Assembly (NCBI RefSeq): GCF_003315635.1
Contig: NZ_PDCG01000003.1
Span: 124,001-188,000, forward strand
Length of the DNA: 64,000 bases
Source of the DNA: Bifidobacterium aemilianum
GTDB taxonomy: Bacteria; Actinomycetota; Actinomycetes; Actinomycetales; Bifidobacteriaceae
Direction: 5' to 3'
Within the stretch, counting starts at the first letter, position 1. The number at the start of each line of letters is the position of its first letter. Shown one piece after another: positions 18,566-27,805 of this stretch. The notes under the pieces were generated by a model that searched no databases, was not told the origin of the DNA, and saw nothing but the letters and a program-made list of their open reading frames with translations. The position numbers and the translations under genes were made by a program.

Positions 18566-21459
18566 GCCTGCTCACCTCCCTGCTCTTGGTTCGTGTTCTC
18601 GCTGTGCCCCTTGGCCGGATCCTGACCGCTGCTTGTGGGCAGTTGCTCCGTATCCGGGCTGTAGGTTCCGGCTGAATCCGGTGGTGGTGGTCCCTGTATT
18701 CTCGAGCGCAGGGCTTCAAATCCGTCCTCTCGTATGGGCGGCAGCTGCTCCGTTCGGGCCGAGTCGACATTCCCGGCATCGGTGTGTGGCGAGCTTGCGC
18801 TGGTTCCATTAGCGGCCCTACTGGCTGCTTCCTTGGCCTCGCCACCCGAAGTGCTTGCACCGGTAGCGACAGCCAGTGCCTCGCCCAGGTTTCCGGCCCG
18901 CAGGCCATTGGCGATCCGCGACCGGGCCCGTGCCCTCTTCATCCGTGGCTTCTCGTAGGAGTACAGCATGCCCCGAATGGCCTCATCGTCCAGGGTCCCC
19001 AGCCGCACCTGCCTGGTCACATTGTCCCGCATCATCTCAATGGCCATCAGGAAGGCGATCATGATGAGAATCCAAACAATCCACACCGCCAAGGCCACCA
19101 GCATGGTGCCGGTGGTGAAGGAGAAGACGACGGCCAGGATCGCCGGCACGACAATACCGGCGACCAGGGCGATCCGCTTGAGCTTTGGGTAGAGCTGGGC
19201 GAAGTGGTTGGCCTTGCGTTCAATGATCTGCCGGTATTCGTCCCTGTCGGCCAGGAGGCTGATGGCCTGCGAGAGCCGGAATTCGTGGCTGATCTGCTGC
19301 ACGGGTTCGCCCACTATCATGTCGCTTTCGGCGATCTGCCGGGCGAAGAGCAGGTTGAGGTTGTTCAACCGTGGCCGCCCCAGCAGCCCCAGCGTGAAGA
19401 AGAGCACGGCGAAGATCAGCAGCTTGCCCATGTCCATCAGCCAGTGGTTGCCGTAGAAGCCACCGATGGTCTCCCGTAGGGCGTTGATTGAGTAGGTGAA
19501 GGGGAAGAAGGGGTACATGTTCCGGAAGAAGGCCGGCATCATCTCGATGGGGTAGAGCCCTGAGGCTCCCGGAATCTGCAGGATCACCAGCACGATGCAC
19601 AGGCCCTTGCCCACGTGCAGGAAGGTGGTTGACAGGGCATAGGTGATGGACAGGTACACCAGTGACGCCACCATGGCCGTCAGAGCGAAGACAGGCAGCG
19701 AGGCCGTCTGCACGCCGATCATGGACGATCCGATGGCCGTCACCAGCCCCTGGAGCGCGGCCATGGGGGCCAGCAGCAGCCAGCGTCCCCAGTAGCGCTC
19801 GCTCGGAGTCGGGTCGTCCAGCTCGTCGTCATCCACCTCCAGTTTCACGATCACCATGAGCATGAAGGCTCCCACCCACAGGGAAAGGTTTACGAAGAGC
19901 GGTGCCATGCCGGAACCGTAGGAGGCCACCGGGTAGACCAGCTTGGTGTCCAGCACTGTGGGGGAGAGCATGAAGTCGGCCACCATGGCCACGTCCAGCT
20001 TGCCGTCCTTGCCGAAGTACTTGCCCAAGGCATTGGAGCTGCCCAGGGCGGTCAGGTCGGTTGAGAGGGTGGCGAGCTTGTCCTGCATTTGCCGAAGGCC
20101 CGTATCGGTTGATTCCAACGACTTGATGGAGGCTGCGGCGGACTTGTCCAGCTGGTCCAACACCAGCTTGGTCTGGTCGATGAGGCTGCCTTGGCTGTTG
20201 AGCCCGGCCCCCAGGTTGGCGCTGGTGGACGAGAGGGTGGTCAGTCCGTTGTTGAGTTGGGGTAGGGCCCCGGAGATGATGTCCTTGCGGGCCTGGCCGG
20301 TGGCTGTGAGCGTGGTTTGGGTGGCGGTATTGATGGAATCGGCTGATGCGCCGGTGTTGCTGATGGTCGCGCCGGTGTCGGCGTTGAGCTTCTGCAGGTT
20401 GCTGATGGATTGGCCCAGGGTCTCGTTCTGCGCCTTGAGCTTGGCGATGATGTCGGCGCTGCCGGGCAGCCCCAGGTCCTCCAGGTCCTTGATGATCTGC
20501 GCGTTGGTGTCGTTGAGGTCCTGGACCTTGTTGACGGCGGCCCCCACGTCTCCATTGGCCACGGTCAGATGTGAGGTCAGGTCGGAGATGACCAGGTTGG
20601 CCTTGCCGCTGGCGTGCGAGAGTAAGGCTGAGCCTTGGTCCAGGTTGCTGGAGGTGGAGGCCACGAATCCGTTGATGCCATCCTGGGTCTGTCCCAGCAC
20701 GTTGGCGGTTCCGGCCAGTCCTTGTGAGGCGCTGGCTTGCAGGTCCTGGGTGGTCTGCAGGGCCTGGCGCGCCTCCTGGGTCTTGTTGGGGATGTCGCCC
20801 AGCTGCCCTCTGAGGTCGTTGGTCAGGGAGCGGACCTTGCCGATGTTGTCCTGCACTGTCTTGAGGTCGGCCGCGGTTTCCCGGCTGGCTTCGTCGCTGG
20901 CGGCGTTGATGGTGTCCCCGGCTGTGTTCAGGGTCTTGGATACCACCTTGCTGACGGTTGAGACGAAGGTGTTGTTGACTTGCTGGTCAACGGTGTTGGC
21001 GCCGGTGTCGGTCACCTTGGTGGCTATGGCGTTGGCCTTCTCGTTGACGTAGTACTCCATTTGGGGCCGTTTTGAGTCCCCGGTGACCACCCCGGACAGG
21101 CGTTCGCTGAAATCCTTGGGTATGACGATGGCCGCGTAGCTTCTGCCGGATTCCACCTGCTCCATGGCCTCGCTGCGGTCCACGAACTGCCAGCCCAGCT
21201 GCTTGTTGCCCTTGAGCTGGCTGACGATCTGGTCTCCCAGGTTGACCTTTCCCATCAGTTTGTTGTTAGTGCCCTCGTCCTGGTTGGCTATGGCCACATG
21301 GATGTTGAGGGTGTTGCCGTAGGGGTCCCAGAAGCCGATGACGTTGAACCAAGCGTACAGGGGTGGTATGAAGATGAGTCCCAATATGATGATCCAGGCC
21401 GATGGCACCCGTAAGAGCCTGAGCACATCGCGTTTCACAATGGCGAACACGTTCCTCAT
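18562..21459 (-). CDS. YhgE/Pip-family membrane protein, larger paralogue
   Basis: A 965-residue paralogue of the next gene with the same plan: N-terminal helix, the LYAWFNVIGFWDPYGNTLNIHVAIANQDEGT motif (about 35-66), a long coiled-coil extracellular part with repeated Thr/Asn/Gln heptads, and a six-helix C-terminal membrane domain. It adds two further membrane helices near residue 770-820 and a ~130-residue hydrophilic C-terminal tail rich in Ser, Gly and Pro that the partner lacks. First gene of a two-gene operon. A 10-3-10 palindrome 87-109 bases upstream is probably its operator. The function of such pairs is not established; a heteromeric envelope complex is plausible. Confidence 0.86.
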   Translation of the reverse strand: MRNVFAIVKRDVLRLLRVPSAWIIILGLIFIPPLYAWFNVIGFWDPYGNTLNIHVAIANQDEGTNNKLMGKVNLGDQIVSQLKGNKQLGWQFVDRSEAMEQVESGRSYAAIVIPKDFSERLSGVVTGDSKRPQMEYYVNEKANAIATKVTDTGANTVDQQVNNTFVSTVSKVVSKTLNTAGDTINAASDEASRETAADLKTVQDNIGKVRSLTNDLRGQLGDIPNKTQEARQALQTTQDLQASASQGLAGTANVLGQTQDGINGFVASTSSNLDQGSALLSHASGKANLVISDLTSHLTVANGDVGAAVNKVQDLNDTNAQIIKDLEDLGLPGSADIIAKLKAQNETLGQSISNLQKLNADTGATISNTGASADSINTATQTTLTATGQARKDIISGALPQLNNGLTTLSSTSANLGAGLNSQGSLIDQTKLVLDQLDKSAAASIKSLESTDTGLRQMQDKLATLSTDLTALGSSNALGKYFGKDGKLDVAMVADFMLSPTVLDTKLVYPVASYGSGMAPLFVNLSLWVGAFMLMVIVKLEVDDDELDDPTPSERYWGRWLLLAPMAALQGLVTAIGSSMIGVQTASLPVFALTAMVASLVYLSITYALSTTFLHVGKGLCIVLVILQIPGASGLYPIEMMPAFFRNMYPFFPFTYSINALRETIGGFYGNHWLMDMGKLLIFAVLFFTLGLLGRPRLNNLNLLFARQIAESDMIVGEPVQQISHEFRLSQAISLLADRDEYRQIIERKANHFAQLYPKLKRIALVAGIVVPAILAVVFSFTTGTMLVALAVWIVWILIMIAFLMAIEMMRDNVTRQVRLGTLDDEAIRGMLYSYEKPRMKRARARSRIANGLRAGNLGEALAVATGASTSGGEAKEAASRAANGTSASSPHTDAGNVDSARTEQLPPIREDGFEALRSRIQGPPPPDSAGTYSPDTEQLPTSSGQDPAKGHSENTNQEQGGEQA

Positions 21460-21545
21460 GATTACCTAGATTCCCCTCGACTACTCTTCGCTACATCCGG
21501 CCGCATCGGGCGGTTCAGCAAGTCCGGTTGCCGCTGCCGGCCCAA

Positions 21546-21568
21546 GGTATTGACAGTTTGTCAATACC
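21546..21568. promoter_or_regulatory. 10-3-10 palindrome upstream of the Pip operon
   Basis: GGTATTGACA (21546-21555), spacer GTT, TGTCAATACC (21559-21568): a perfect inverted repeat with the size and form of a TetR-family operator. YhgE/Pip genes are often TetR-controlled, but no TetR gene is adjacent; the one at 31.3 kb is far away and has its own divergent target. Confidence 0.65.
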
Positions 21569-21819
21569 CTGCCATACCTGAGCATACTAGAGAGACCATA
21601 GTAGCCCTAGGCCTATAAGAATCACGCAGCTTCATCCGCCTGCCTTTGCTCGATCTGCCAGGGCTGCAATCGGCTTGATACAAGGGCTGCGTGCGGCTCT
21701 AGAGATTCTGTGAAAATCCAGGCCCTTCCCGACCACTCATACTGTGGGTGAATCCCATCTCGGTAAATGAGACCGTGTATATATAGGTATGGTTGTACTG
21801 AAGAGGGAATGGAGGTCCC

Positions 21820-23193
21820 ATGCACGGCTCGGACGAGGGCAGCAAGCACGAGGGTCTGCCAGCCCCGCTGGATGGTTCGCAGCAGGACCGAGCATTGGCT
21901 ACAGATCCTGACCTGATTCCGCAGCAGCTCCGGCCCCTTCCCACTGACCAGTCGGTCGCCATGGACACCCTGCACGCGGCCGAGGAACTGGCCACCTACC
22001 AATCCCTCCAGGCTGTACAGGACCAGCCCAGCACCGATGGCAAACGCCTGCCCCTGATCGCCCGCATCTATGGCGTCCTGGTCCTCCTCCAGGGATTGGT
22101 CTCCCTGCCTCAGTTGGTCTGGGACGTCATTGACAATGCCCGCCGTTTCCTGACCGGCCACATGCACATCGACGCCCTCTCCCTCAACTTCATCCTCTCG
22201 GTACTTCATGTGGCTGTGAGCCTGGTGAGTCTGCTGGGCCTGGTGGTGTTCGGCATCCTCCTCCTACGCAACCACCGCCGCCACGCCGCGGGCTGGTCCT
22301 ATATTCTGATGCCGCTGACCCTGGCGGAGGGCATGCTGTCCCTGGCCCTGGACGGCCTGGGCACCAACCTCCTGCTCCCCCTGGTCCAGCTGGCCATTCT
22401 GGTGGCCCTGTCCATCAGCCTGGACCCGACCCTGATCGAGGAGCGTCGCCTCCAGCACTCCCTCAAGCGCATGGATGACCGGGACGACTATGAGTCCGCC
22501 CTGACCCACGGCATGCTGGGCCGTGACCCCACGGGCAAGGGCTACATCTCCTTGGACTTCTTCAATTCCTTCTGGCTCTTTGTCATCGCCTGCATATTCG
22601 GCCTGTTGGTCGAGACCGTCTACCATCTGCTGGTCTACGGGGAGTTCCAGGACCGCGCCGGCCTGCTTTGGGGGCCCTTCTCACCCATATATGGCTGCGG
22701 AGCCCTGCTCCTGACGGTCTTCCTCAACCGCCTCTGGCGCTCCAACCCCCTGCTCATCTTCTGTGCTTCGGCGGTCATCGGCGGTGCCTTCGAGTATTTC
22801 GTCTCCTGGTTCATGGAGGTGGCCTTCGGCATCGTCGCCTGGGATTACACGGGTCACTGGCTCTCCATCGACGGTCGCACCTCGGGTCTCTACATGTTCT
22901 TCTGGGGGCTGCTGGGGGTGCTGTGGATCAAGATCATCCTCCCCAGGCTCCTCTGGCTGATCAACCTCATCCCCTGGCAGGTCCGCTATTCGCTTACTGC
23001 GGTCTTCCTGCTCCTAATGCTCGTTGACGTGGTCATGACCCTCATGGCCCTTGATTGCTGGTATGGCCGTCTCTCTGGTGGCCCTCAAGACTCTCCCGTG
23101 ACACGCTTCTTCGGCCATTATTTCAGCAATGACTACATGCAGTCGCGCTTCCAGACCATGAGCATTGACCCAGCCCGTTCAAATCGCGGCTGA
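21820..23193 (+). CDS. CmpB-like multispanning membrane protein (putative ABC-transporter type IV)
   Basis: A 457-residue membrane protein. The first ~75 residues are hydrophilic, followed by four helices (about 80-210) and a second membrane half (about 245-430). The second half shows the features of the CmpB / putative ABC-transporter type IV family: a helix FWLFVIACIFGLLVETVYHLL with Glu, then GLLWGPFSPIYGCGALLLTVFL and a GGAFEYFVSWFMEVAFGIVAWDY segment. Family members are found in Firmicutes and Actinobacteria with unknown transport roles. GGAGG lies just before the ATG. It is divergent from the Pip operon, with the palindrome between them. Confidence 0.75.
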   Translation: MHGSDEGSKHEGLPAPLDGSQQDRALATDPDLIPQQLRPLPTDQSVAMDTLHAAEELATYQSLQAVQDQPSTDGKRLPLIARIYGVLVLLQGLVSLPQLVWDVIDNARRFLTGHMHIDALSLNFILSVLHVAVSLVSLLGLVVFGILLLRNHRRHAAGWSYILMPLTLAEGMLSLALDGLGTNLLLPLVQLAILVALSISLDPTLIEERRLQHSLKRMDDRDDYESALTHGMLGRDPTGKGYISLDFFNSFWLFVIACIFGLLVETVYHLLVYGEFQDRAGLLWGPFSPIYGCGALLLTVFLNRLWRSNPLLIFCASAVIGGAFEYFVSWFMEVAFGIVAWDYTGHWLSIDGRTSGLYMFFWGLLGVLWIKIILPRLLWLINLIPWQVRYSLTAVFLLLMLVDVVMTLMALDCWYGRLSGGPQDSPVTRFFGHYFSNDYMQSRFQTMSIDPARSNRG

Positions 23194-23705
23194 AGGCTCT
23201 TTCTGCCGGCGTGCAGCCCCGGTGCTGGCGGATGTATGGGTATAAGAGGCCACTGACATTGCGGATTCAATATATCGCGACACCCAGTCGGCTTGCATTG
23301 CCGGATCAGTTGATGGTAATGTTCTTCATAGATGTTCGATGGGGGACTTAACGGGCTGCGCCTTTACTGAAGTAGGGGGCTTGTGTGCGTTAGCATCGAA
23401 CCGGCGTTGGTTGGAGTAAGGGTTTTGCTCGAGTTGGCTATTAAGCCCTCGGCATCTAATTCCCATCATTCATCCTTGTTGGGTGGTTCAATGCTGTCAC
23501 CTTCTCGTTATGGTTCATGACTTGGTCTTGTGAACTTCCTCAAGGAATACCGACGGATGCATATAGGTACGCGTGGGTTAGACGTGCGCTGTTTATACAC
23601 CATGTGATGCCTAGTAATCTTCCGTTTGTTTGCAGCCGCCCTCTACAGGGTCGGTGAATCTTTCACGGGTGCCACAAGAGCAAGATTGACCATAGCCCAT
23701 TGGTT
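23194..23705 (+). other. Long non-coding stretch before the pilin gene
   Basis: No gene seen in about 510 bases. GC is lower than in the neighbours. It probably contains the pilin promoter; I see no clear -35/-10 pair or simple repeat. Confidence 0.4.
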
Positions 23706-23778
23706 GGTCGCACCTTTTCGAAAGAAAGGCGCAGACCTCCAAGAGCCGGTCGGTAGGGACCCGCTTGCGGGCTGCCGT
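23706..23778 (+). promoter_or_regulatory. Structured 5' leader of the pilin gene
   Basis: Two adjacent stable hairpins. Hairpin 1 (23706-23737): GGUC-GC-CCUUU-C closed by a GAAA tetraloop (23720-23723) and paired back to GACC, about 12 pairs with single-base bulges. Hairpin 2 (about 23750-23777): CGGTAG...CTGCCG enclosing CCCG-cttg-CGGG. No U-tract follows, so this is more likely a folded leader than a terminator. About 100 bases separate it from the start codon. Confidence 0.45.
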
Positions 23779-23874
23779 CAAGGTTGACTATGGAAACTCC
23801 GGTTTGGGGTTGTTGGACTCTGACTGGTGCATGATTTTTGAGTGATCACTCAAAGGAAAAATAAAGGAGTAATA

Positions 23875-25800
23875 ATGAAGAAAAACGCGTTAGGTCGTGG
23901 GGTACTTGGCCTCACGGTGAGCGCGGCGATGGTCCTCGGACTGTCGCTGGCAGGCGCTTCGACGGCTTCGGCTGTCGAGACTGTGGATTTGACCAAGACC
24001 AATGGTATCGACATTGTAATTAGCACGGATCCCGCCAAGCGTCCCATTGTTGGCCATAAGTTCAAGGCCCTGAAGGTTGCTGACTACTCGGCTGCTACCT
24101 TGAATGCCGCTGACCAGACCATCGCTGATGGCGTATCCGTCTCCACTGTTGGCACCTATGAGTCCGCTGCAGAGAATGCTATCACTGCAGCCGGTGGCGT
24201 TTTCAACTCCGGTCAGTACGCCAACAATGCTTTTGCCCAGGTTGCCACTGACTGGTCCGGTTACTCGGGTGCAGATACAACCTCCAATAGCCGGGGTGCG
24301 CACTTCGACGGCATGCTGCGTAAGTTCATGACCTCTTTCACTGCTGATTCTACGGTTCAGGCCGATTTGAACAGTCAGACCGAAGTTACAGCAACTACTT
24401 CTGGTGCGACTTTCTCCAACCTGGCGCAGGGTCTGTACGTGATTGTTGAGACTTCCGGTGCCGGCGTAACTGGGAATAAGTCCATCCCGATGCTGGTTGG
24501 TACCCCGATTGGTACTTCAGGCTCCAATGCCGTACATATTGGGAACGCATCTTCCCCTGAGCTGGGTAAGGTCGAGTTCAAGTCTGAAAACGAGCCTGAG
24601 CTCACCAAAACCACTTCGGCTCAGGATGTGGCTATCGGCGATCAGGTTCCTTTCTCCGTGAAGACCAAGGTTCCTTCGACTGTTGGCTACCCTCTGGGCG
24701 GATACCTCTTCCGTGTCACTGATGCTCCCGGTCGAGGCTTCGATTTGCCCACCAGTGTTACGGTCCTGGTTAACAACCGTCCAGTCACGTCTGGCGTAAA
24801 CACTTGGACTCTCACTACTGATTCTGGTCGGCACCGTTTCGTTGTTGCTTTCAACGGCATCATGAACAGCACCACTTTCCCAGTTGGCGCCGATATTGAG
24901 ATTAAGTACCAGCTTCTGGTGAATTCCACCGCTGACTCCACCAACATCAACAACAATGTTAGCATTCGTCACTCCACCAACCCCAACGCTCCTGCCACCC
25001 CGAACAACCCCCCGCAGAATGGTCCGAACGTGCCTGGCAATAGTGGCTCTGGTGATGGTGATGATGCCAACACCGGTCAAACCAACACTGGTAACGAGCA
25101 GCAAGTTCCTGGCCAGTCCAACAATGGAAACAACAACAATGGCAACAACACCTCACCTCAGCTGTACTTCTACGGTTTCGATATCAACAAGCAGGACAAG
25201 GTTTCCTCAGCTTACCTCACTGGTGCCAAGTTCACTGTCAGGAAGAGTGGTGTTATGGATTCCCTGAAGTTCGTGAAGTTGGGTAATGGTAACTTCAAGA
25301 AGGCTGTCTCCAACACCTGCGCAGTCAACAACACTACCTGCGTCGAGGAGCTTGAGGTTTCTGATGCCACGAGTGCAAGCCTACCTGATGCACCCAAGGG
25401 ACACCTGTATATTGATGGTCTTGCTGCTGGCGAGTATAAGATCAAGGAGACCGTCCAGGCTACTAATCACTCCGCTGTTCTGCCTGAGTTCACTGAGACC
25501 ATCAACAGTGGTACTCCCGATGCTCCTGTCTTCACCTACACCTCTGCTCCGATCAGCGACTTCGGCCTGATTACCAATGTTGGTACCAGGAACAACCCGA
25601 ACGACGGTACCAGCAAGCCTTTGTGGGAAACCGTTCGTGTTGACAACGTCACCAACATCGCTCAGCTGCCCATCACTGGTGGCGCCGGTATCATCCTGGC
25701 CGTCATCGTTGCTCTGGGTGCCGGTGTCACGGCTCTGGTCCTGGTTCAGGTCCGTCGCCGTCGCATGGCCTCCGCTTCCGCTGGTCTGCTGACCCGCTGA
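23875..25800 (+). CDS. Sortase-dependent major pilin-like protein
   Basis: A 641-residue cell-wall protein. A signal peptide (1 to about 33, ending ASTASA|VE) is followed by a pilin-type N-terminal domain, a fimbrial isopeptide-formation D2-like domain (about 230-370), a linker of about 60 residues dominated by Asn, Pro, Gly and Gln (about 373-435), and a SpaA-like domain (about 435-570) whose GEYKIKET is an E-box with the Glu needed for intramolecular isopeptide bonds. LPITG lies near residue 598, followed by a hydrophobic helix and RRRR tail. Start 23875 is preceded by AAAGGAG. No class C pilus sortase or minor pilin is next to it, so polymerisation would need a sortase encoded elsewhere. 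A strong terminator follows directly. Confidence 0.88.
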   Translation: MKKNALGRGVLGLTVSAAMVLGLSLAGASTASAVETVDLTKTNGIDIVISTDPAKRPIVGHKFKALKVADYSAATLNAADQTIADGVSVSTVGTYESAAENAITAAGGVFNSGQYANNAFAQVATDWSGYSGADTTSNSRGAHFDGMLRKFMTSFTADSTVQADLNSQTEVTATTSGATFSNLAQGLYVIVETSGAGVTGNKSIPMLVGTPIGTSGSNAVHIGNASSPELGKVEFKSENEPELTKTTSAQDVAIGDQVPFSVKTKVPSTVGYPLGGYLFRVTDAPGRGFDLPTSVTVLVNNRPVTSGVNTWTLTTDSGRHRFVVAFNGIMNSTTFPVGADIEIKYQLLVNSTADSTNINNNVSIRHSTNPNAPATPNNPPQNGPNVPGNSGSGDGDDANTGQTNTGNEQQVPGQSNNGNNNNGNNTSPQLYFYGFDINKQDKVSSAYLTGAKFTVRKSGVMDSLKFVKLGNGNFKKAVSNTCAVNNTTCVEELEVSDATSASLPDAPKGHLYIDGLAAGEYKIKETVQATNHSAVLPEFTETINSGTPDAPVFTYTSAPISDFGLITNVGTRNNPNDGTSKPLWETVRVDNVTNIAQLPITGGAGIILAVIVALGAGVTALVLVQVRRRRMASASAGLLTR

Positions 25801-25811
25801 TGTCCCTTTAC

Positions 25812-25860
25812 GGTCTGACCTGATTCCTGATCAGGTCTCAGGTCAGACCCTCTAGTTTTG
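25812..25860 (+). terminator. Rho-independent terminator of the pilin gene
   Basis: GGTCTGACCTGA (25812-25823) pairs with TCAGGTCAGACC (25838-25849), 12 of 12. The loop contains CCTGATCAGG, and CTCTAGTTTTG follows. Confidence 0.9.
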
Positions 25861-26342
25861 ACCAGTGAGTGCTTTGCCTCGCTGCGTCTTAAGACCTACG
25901 TTTTTTGGTCAAATTGCGGCGAACCGGGGGATACCCCCATCTTTCCCGGTTCCTCGCCCTGCGGACTTGTACCGTGCGGGGCCAGAAGACGTATGGGCGG
26001 CCGGTGTCGGCCTGAAATTCCTAGAATTCCAGGTTCGGCGCCGGCCGTTTCACTTTTTGCCTTCATGTCCGGTCCACAGAGTTGTTGACACGAATTCAAT
26101 ATGAGCGAGTTCCCAAGCATTGATTAATCGCGATCACTTGATAGATTCTGCTCTACGACGAGAGCAGGTGATTTGTGAATACTTGGGCGGTTGGTCTCTC
26201 GTCATACAAGCTCTCAAGCTGTAATTCAGGAAGCACAGATGTTTCTTGTGGACAGCAACACGTTCTGCATAGTCACTGTTTCATTTCAACTTCTCAAAAA
26301 CCTCTACATTGAGTTCATCGCTGCTGTTCTGCGGATATGACT
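25861..26342. other. Non-coding region between pilin and nrdF
   Basis: About 480 bases between convergent genes. No supported gene, RNA or repeat seen. Confidence 0.5.
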
Positions 26343-26377
26343 TGGCCGCCGCTCCTGCTGATGAGGGGCGACGGCCA
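26343..26377 (-). terminator. Probable terminator of the nrd operon
   Basis: TGGCCGcCGCTCC (26343-26355) pairs with GGGGCGaCGGCCA (26365-26377): 13 positions with one mismatch and one G-T pair, 45 bases past the nrdF stop. No U-tract. Confidence 0.6.
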
Positions 26378-26422
26378 GCTTAGGCAGTCAAGGTGGTGCT
26401 GGGTAAAAGGCTGTAAGGCTCC

Positions 26423-27512
<1,090 letters not shown>

Positions 27513-27527
27513 ATCCGGCAGGGGCAT

Positions 27528-27704
27528 TCAGGGTGTCTTTCGGAGTTCGGCCTTGCTGGGCTTCATGAAGGCCTGTGGGTTGCCATCTGCCAAGGGCTTG
27601 AAGGCCTGGGCGCCGGCAGTGTGGACCTGCCTGGCTGACTTGACCTCAGTGAAGTCCTCCGGGGCCGTCAGATGCAGGAGGGCCTTGTAGATGCGGGGTG
27701 ACAT
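27528..27704 (-). CDS. Small hypothetical protein between nrdE and nrdF (orf58)
   Basis: A 58-residue basic protein. ATG at 27704 is preceded by AAAGGAG at good distance, a strong sign of translation. The sequence has no membrane segment or motif I recognise; it includes PEDFTEVKSARQVHTAG and ends KPSKAELRKTP. Its place inside an essential nrd operon, with hairpins on both sides, suggests a role linked to the reductase (assembly, tuning or translation control), but that is inference only. Confidence 0.65.
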   Translation of the reverse strand: MSPRIYKALLHLTAPEDFTEVKSARQVHTAGAQAFKPLADGNPQAFMKPSKAELRKTP

Positions 27705-27737
27705 ATATTCTCCTTTACTGCCTACTGATGACAGTGC

Positions 27738-27792
27738 GGTGGCGGGAGCCAAAGCCTGAACGCTGACGGATCAGACTCAGGCTCCCGCCACC
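27738..27792 (-). other. Intercistronic hairpin between nrdE and orf58
   Basis: GGTGGCGGGAGCC (27738-27750) pairs perfectly with GGCTCCCGCCACC (27780-27792), 13 bp. It starts 14 bases after the nrdE stop. It could attenuate transcription into orf58 and nrdF or protect the upstream message. Confidence 0.65.
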
Positions 27793-27805
27793 AGCGGGCT
27801 GCCGC

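Noticed and set aside
23706..23778. c-di-GMP-I riboswitch
   Set aside because: The GAAA-capped stem looks similar, but the conserved internal loop and 3' helix residues are not matched, so it is only reported as an unknown leader.
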